A DNA stretch of 64,000 nucleotides from HGM04593 sp045612305. GTDB lineage: Bacteria; Bacteroidota; Bacteroidia; Bacteroidales; Bacteroidaceae. The notes under the pieces are model-generated. The model saw only the letters and a list, made by a program, of their open reading frames with translations, made no database searches and was not told the origin of the DNA. Both the position numbers and the translations under genes were made by a program. Shown one piece after another: positions 61,401-64,000 of this stretch; positions within the stretch are counted from its first letter, which is position 1; each line of letters opens with the position of its first letter. The stretch lies in the NCBI GenBank assembly GCA_045612305.1, contig JAZKYU010000049.1, positions 27,423-91,422 of the forward strand. The letters run 5' to 3'.

Positions 61401-62914
61401 CCTTGGGAGGGCTCAACCTCACCGGGTGTGCAAGCGCGTCGGGCCCCATGCGCATAGTGGCTACAAACGCCACATACACCATACTAAACGACTCTGTGAG
61501 AATGTTGCCCAACAAAATGATATTCGAGAACGTGAAGATAGCCGACCCCTTCAACAACTCCGGATACATAAACGGCAGCGTAAACCACAAGGAACTTGGA
61601 CAATGGACCTGTGACCTAGATATTACAGCCAACAACCTCCTCGCCTATCACAGCGACGACTTTTACACCCAGCCCTTCTACGGCACTGCTTTTGTAACAG
61701 GCGACGCAAATATCACAGCCAACAACAAGGGGCTCTTTATACACGCCGACGTCACCGGCAACAAAAACACCTTGTTTGTCTACGACGCAAGTGAGGTTGC
61801 ATCGGTGTCGAGCAACAACTTTGTAAAATTTACCGACAAGAACAAAAGAACACACACGCATCTCCAAGACATAGACGACGAGGAGCTAAAGAGCAACCAC
61901 AAAAGCTACTTGAGCCGCTTGAACCTTGAATTTATGATAGATGTAACACCCGATGTCCTGTTAAAGGTTATAACTAACCGCAGGACAGGCGACTACATCG
62001 ATCTCTATGGCAGCGGCCCCATATCGGCTGTATTCGACGAGAAAGAGGGCTTTAGTATGAACGGGCGCCTCGACCTCGACCGAGGAACATACCGCTTCAC
62101 CATGCAGGACATCTTCATAAAAGAGTTCGACATAACAAAAGGTAGCACGCTCGGCTTTAACGGCGACCCCTTCGACGCAGAACTTAATTTAAGAACTAAA
62201 TACCTTGTTCCAAGCGCATCACTCAGCGACCTCGACCCAAGCGGCAAGCGTCACAAAAGCGTCAAAGCCAACTGTTTGATGAACATCACCGGCAAGCTCG
62301 AAGCCCCGCAACTAGACTTCGACATAGAGCTACCCGATGCAAACGAAGAGGAACGCGAGTTGCTGGCAAGCGCCATAAACACACCCGAACAAAAGAACAC
62401 GCAGTTTGTATACCTCTTGGGTATCGGCAAGTTCTACACATACGACTACAACCGTGGCGAGGGCAACGCACAAAGCTCAAGCGCTATGGAGTCCCTTATC
62501 TCCAACACCATATCGGGGCAGCTCAACAACCTGCTGTCGCAAATTATCGACAACCGCAACTGGAACTTTTCGGGCAACTTCAGCAGCAGCGAACGTGGGT
62601 GGAACAGCATGGAAGTTGAGGGTATACTCGAAGGGCGCCTGCTCGACAACCGTCTACTGATAAACGGCAACTTCGGCTACCGCGACAACCCTCTGGCCAA
62701 CAGCAACTTCATAGGCGACTTTGAGGTACAGTGGCTGCTCGACAGGAACGGAAAAGTGAGCCTCAAGGCCTACAACAAAACCAACGACCGATACTTCTCC
62801 GAGTCGAACCTCAACACCCAAGGAGCTGGCATCATTCTACGCCACGATTTTAACGACTGGCGATGGTGGATAAAAAACAACGAGAAGAAAACCAAAAAAG
62901 AAGAAAATAAATAA
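58439..62914 (+). CDS. TamB-family translocation/assembly module protein
   Basis: Up to 1491 residues; start uncertain. An inner-membrane signal anchor (IKYIFVTLAVMVAVLYGASLL) is followed by AsmA/TamB-like beta-helix repeats over the whole length (ISIGSIQVQHLNKIVIKNSYI; GDIRVNTLIIGNPAVKLYR) and a C-terminal DUF490/TamB domain from about 1130 (DVLLKVITNRRTGDYIDLYGSGPIS; GSTLGFNGDPFDAELNLRTKY; SGQLNNLLSQIIDN). TamB proteins bridge inner and outer membrane for phospholipid or outer-membrane-protein transport. The listed TTG start (58439) gives a 30-residue non-membrane N terminus; a GTG/ATG pair at 58562/58565 would cut the anchor short; an AUA at 58526 has a strong Shine-Dalgarno site (see findings). 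Confidence 0.85.
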   Translation: MHYSCESTPAAQTKKGAQNIGKIFWEERDIKAIKYIFVTLAVMVAVLYGASLLLRVDAVQQRAADCVTTIIQKAGDLPISIGSIQVQHLNKIVIKNSYITDEAGDTALSIPKITAHLSPLHMLKGDIRVNTLIIGNPAVKLYREKVDSPLNIQFFLDKLSSNKGSKSNDLPDIRINQIQIYEGSFAYDVREKERKPLFDPAHIAVQDIFCNLSLKKLNSDTLSLYVRSISGREEKGLTLTRLSARIEATPQCARIGNLCIQLPASTIEAEELTVAAEGDSKIAINGELTARELVPSDFASLLPTLSAPNLPLVSFNAQIGGSKGSTSSKVALSTSDKSFDLQVKAEIKNLLQPQEATLSITESVVREEAIKHLQTIIGDSTGNLDVLKRLGNINISGNATHNKRHTQGEISIKSDCGNIHGNTTITSSNSYTTLQLQQLQLGKLLKNSALGPCDIEAQIDGVVFEKEPNIDFSTTIKEFNYNEYTYQPITLKGSYIDNGLHATISSSDPNASGHLTCSMTKKEDRKDIKFELAIDTLIPDSLNVGSGNSGIISATANGTYNGYNTGKSLLDIRIYNIAQSIGKKKSNIRMVQFVDNNLLDNRSLIINSDFLDAKVAGQFSYSSLAGTFKKIIHTHAPALSSTKAPNHANNAYIFSLNIRNTSTISRLLGLPVTINSNSNITGQCDDSRKLFIATATLNNANIKKYKFSTIEANIYSNDSTAGLRSVLKALPTAKKASTGTEQNNNITINVNAEASNNHIATGIDWEGSTTQHKGTLGLDVALKKIADKTEINATLAPNEIIYEDTKWDIAGCNIKGTTEEVEIDNFYIESDNKSLNITGKLGKESEDRLNVLLNNIELESILKIVDFRAVTFGGKTNGKVTLDRAFNHPQFNCNIEVDSFTFEKGYLGALAFKAAWDEENKSVTMRGDIDDVNNAHTVVEGFVSPANDTLSLRIDADRTRLAFLNSMLEGIISDVDATATGKILLSGPLGGLNLTGCASASGPMRIVATNATYTILNDSVRMLPNKMIFENVKIADPFNNSGYINGSVNHKELGQWTCDLDITANNLLAYHSDDFYTQPFYGTAFVTGDANITANNKGLFIHADVTGNKNTLFVYDASEVASVSSNNFVKFTDKNKRTHTHLQDIDDEELKSNHKSYLSRLNLEFMIDVTPDVLLKVITNRRTGDYIDLYGSGPISAVFDEKEGFSMNGRLDLDRGTYRFTMQDIFIKEFDITKGSTLGFNGDPFDAELNLRTKYLVPSASLSDLDPSGKRHKSVKANCLMNITGKLEAPQLDFDIELPDANEEERELLASAINTPEQKNTQFVYLLGIGKFYTYDYNRGEGNAQSSSAMESLISNTISGQLNNLLSQIIDNRNWNFSGNFSSSERGWNSMEVEGILEGRLLDNRLLINGNFGYRDNPLANSNFIGDFEVQWLLDRNGKVSLKAYNKTNDRYFSESNLNTQGAGIILRHDFNDWRWWIKNNEKKTKKEENK
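58512..58517 (+). promoter_or_regulatory. Strong Shine-Dalgarno-like site without an ATG downstream
   Basis: GGGAGG lies eight bases before the in-frame codon ATA at 58526, exactly at the point where the TamB signal anchor begins. No ATG, GTG or TTG is found at a suitable distance. Confidence 0.45.
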
Positions 62915-62946
62915 CTATATTCGCAAAACAAAAAAACTACAAGAAT

Positions 62947-63900
62947 ATGAAAAATTTTATAACAGTAAACGACATAGGCGACCTTAAAAGCGCCGTAAAA
63001 GAGGCTCTCGAGATAAAAGCCGACAGATACAAATATTGCGAGCTTGGCAAGAACAAAACCCTTATGATGGTATTTTTCAACTCCAGCCTGCGTACACGCT
63101 TGAGCACACAAAAAGCAGCCCTCAACTTGGGTATGAACGTAATTGTGCTCGACATAAACCAGGGAGCCTGGAAACTAGAAACCGAGCGTGGTGTTATTAT
63201 GGACGGCGACAAGCCCGAACACATACTCGAGGCTATCCCCGTAATGGGCAGCTACTGCGATGTTATAGGCGTGCGTTCGTTTGCCCGCTTCGAGAACAAA
63301 GAAGACGACTACAACGAGGTTATACTTAACCAATTTATAAAATACTCGGGCCGCCCGGTATTCTCTATGGAGGCTGCCACACGCCACCCCTTGCAAAGTT
63401 TTGCCGACCTCATCACCATAGAGGGACACAAGACAAAAGAACGTCCCAAGGTTGTTCTCACCTGGGCTCCCCACCCCAAAGCACTGCCCCAAGCTGTGCC
63501 CAACTCTTTTGCCGAGTGGATGAACGCAGCCGACTACGACTTTGTTATAACCCACCCCAAGGGCTACGAGCTCGACCCCGCCTTTGTAGGCAACGCTCGT
63601 GTTGAGTACGACCAGATGAAAGCCTTTGAGGGTGCCGACTTTGTCTATGCAAAAAACTGGGCAGCCTACACCGGCGACAACTACGGCAAGGTTATATGCA
63701 CCGACCGCAGCTGGACCGTGAGCGAGCGTCAGATGGCTGTAACCAACAACGCTCACTTTATGCACTGCTTGCCCGTGCGCCGCAACATGATTGTTACCGA
63801 CGATGTCATAGAGAGCCCTCGCTCACTTGTCATCCCCGAGGCGGCCAACCGCGAAATTTCGGCTACCGTAGTACTTAAAAGAATAATAGAAAATCTTTAA
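62947..63900 (+). CDS. argF': N-succinylornithine (argF'-type) carbamoyltransferase
   Basis: 317 residues of the aspartate/ornithine carbamoyltransferase family that acts on acylated ornithine in the arginine route of Bacteroidetes. FFNSSLRTRLSTQ is the carbamoyl-phosphate loop (SLRTR in place of STRTR), EAATRHPLQSFADL and MHCLPVRRN follow. Pro90 in GDKPEHILEAIP corresponds to the Pro90 that gives succinylornithine specificity in Bacteroides fragilis (the acetylornithine enzyme of Xanthomonas has Glu92). It is 32 bp after the TamB gene and followed by a terminator; other arg genes are not in view. Confidence 0.92.
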   Translation: MKNFITVNDIGDLKSAVKEALEIKADRYKYCELGKNKTLMMVFFNSSLRTRLSTQKAALNLGMNVIVLDINQGAWKLETERGVIMDGDKPEHILEAIPVMGSYCDVIGVRSFARFENKEDDYNEVILNQFIKYSGRPVFSMEAATRHPLQSFADLITIEGHKTKERPKVVLTWAPHPKALPQAVPNSFAEWMNAADYDFVITHPKGYELDPAFVGNARVEYDQMKAFEGADFVYAKNWAAYTGDNYGKVICTDRSWTVSERQMAVTNNAHFMHCLPVRRNMIVTDDVIESPRSLVIPEAANREISATVVLKRIIENL

Positions 63901-63929
63901 GAAGAGCCACCTATATACCTTAATAGGAT

Positions 63930-63976
63930 ATAAATTAAAATCCCCAGAGCTCGAGCTCTGCGGATTTTAATTTATA
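63930..63976 (+). terminator. Terminator of argF'
   Basis: Long stem, TAAATTAAAATCC with its complement, containing an inner palindrome CAGAGCTCGAGCTCTG, 30 bp after the argF' stop. Confidence 0.88.
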
Positions 63977-64000
63977 AATATCTAATGTGGATATTACTTC

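Overview
The window is ordinary chromosome from a member of the Bacteroidota, most likely the order Bacteroidales. The evidence is the Bacteroidota-type promoters (-33 TTTG, about 19-20 bp, -7 TAnnTTTG), the near absence of Shine-Dalgarno sequences, families largely restricted to the phylum (PorQ, DUF4468, DUF4421, DUF5686, putative porins, a carbamoyltransferase of the succinylornithine type, PPi-dependent phosphofructokinase, fused DAHP synthase/chorismate mutase), and short intergenic gaps with strong hairpin terminators. I cannot assign a genus. I saw no insertion sequence, prophage, integrase or CRISPR array.

Layout. 1-3.2 kb (minus): miaA, a DagK-like lipid kinase, kdsA and a truncated DUF5686 gene. 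3.4-4.4 kb: a Crp/Fnr regulator and tRNA-Arg(TCT). 4.4-8 kb: nhaA, the ilvA-ridA pair, and rpmH. 8-11.3 kb (minus): a 976-residue amidase-like surface protein and a small helical protein. 11.4-14 kb: PPi-phosphofructokinase and a membrane-anchored GH25 muramidase. 14-15.7 kb (minus): an RluD-type pseudouridine synthase and a PASTA protein, preceded by a four-unit 86-bp tandem repeat whose unit boundaries match the -7 promoter box. 16.2-21.2 kb: DUF4468, a 55-residue membrane protein, a putative porin, an oxidoreductase and DUF4421. 21.2-23.7 kb (minus): a FadL-like barrel and a secreted basic protein. 23.8-29.3 kb (minus): the ilvD-ilvB-ilvN-ilvC operon, preceded by what looks like a complete ribosome-mediated attenuator (promoter, Ile/Leu/Val-rich leader peptide, antiterminator, terminator). 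29.5-31.2 kb: an AspT/YidE-type transporter. 31.3-38 kb (minus): one long tightly packed gene run (secreted protein, polyprenyl synthase, conserved protein, TatD, DAHP synthase/chorismate mutase, BtuF-like and BtuC-like proteins). 38-38.8 kb: TonB. 39-42.6 kb: porQ-cmk-ispH-pfkA. 42.7-46.3 kb (minus): DUF3332 lipoprotein, flippase, meaB, 5-FCL. 46.5-49 kb (minus): a GTG-started flippase-like protein and pepD. 49.1-53.2 kb: rsmA, mgtE and a DUF349 coiled-coil protein. 53.4-56.3 kb (minus): sigma-54 activator, lptE, TPR protein, secG. 56.4-58.3 kb (minus): SLC13 permease. 58.4-63.9 kb: a TamB-family protein and argF'.

Together these genes cover branched-chain amino acid synthesis (ilvA, ilvBNCD, with RidA clearing the imines made by IlvA), arginine and aromatic synthesis, both PPi- and ATP-dependent phosphofructokinases, lipopolysaccharide supply and export (kdsA, lptE, flippase), and outer-membrane assembly or transport (TamB, PorQ, TonB, porin, FadL-like). 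MeaB implies B12-dependent methylmalonyl-CoA mutase.

The three signals most worth following up are the ilv attenuator, the tandem promoter-like repeat upstream of the PASTA/RluD genes, and the unusual translation start of the TamB gene. All functional calls come from reading motifs and remembered family features; no database search was run.
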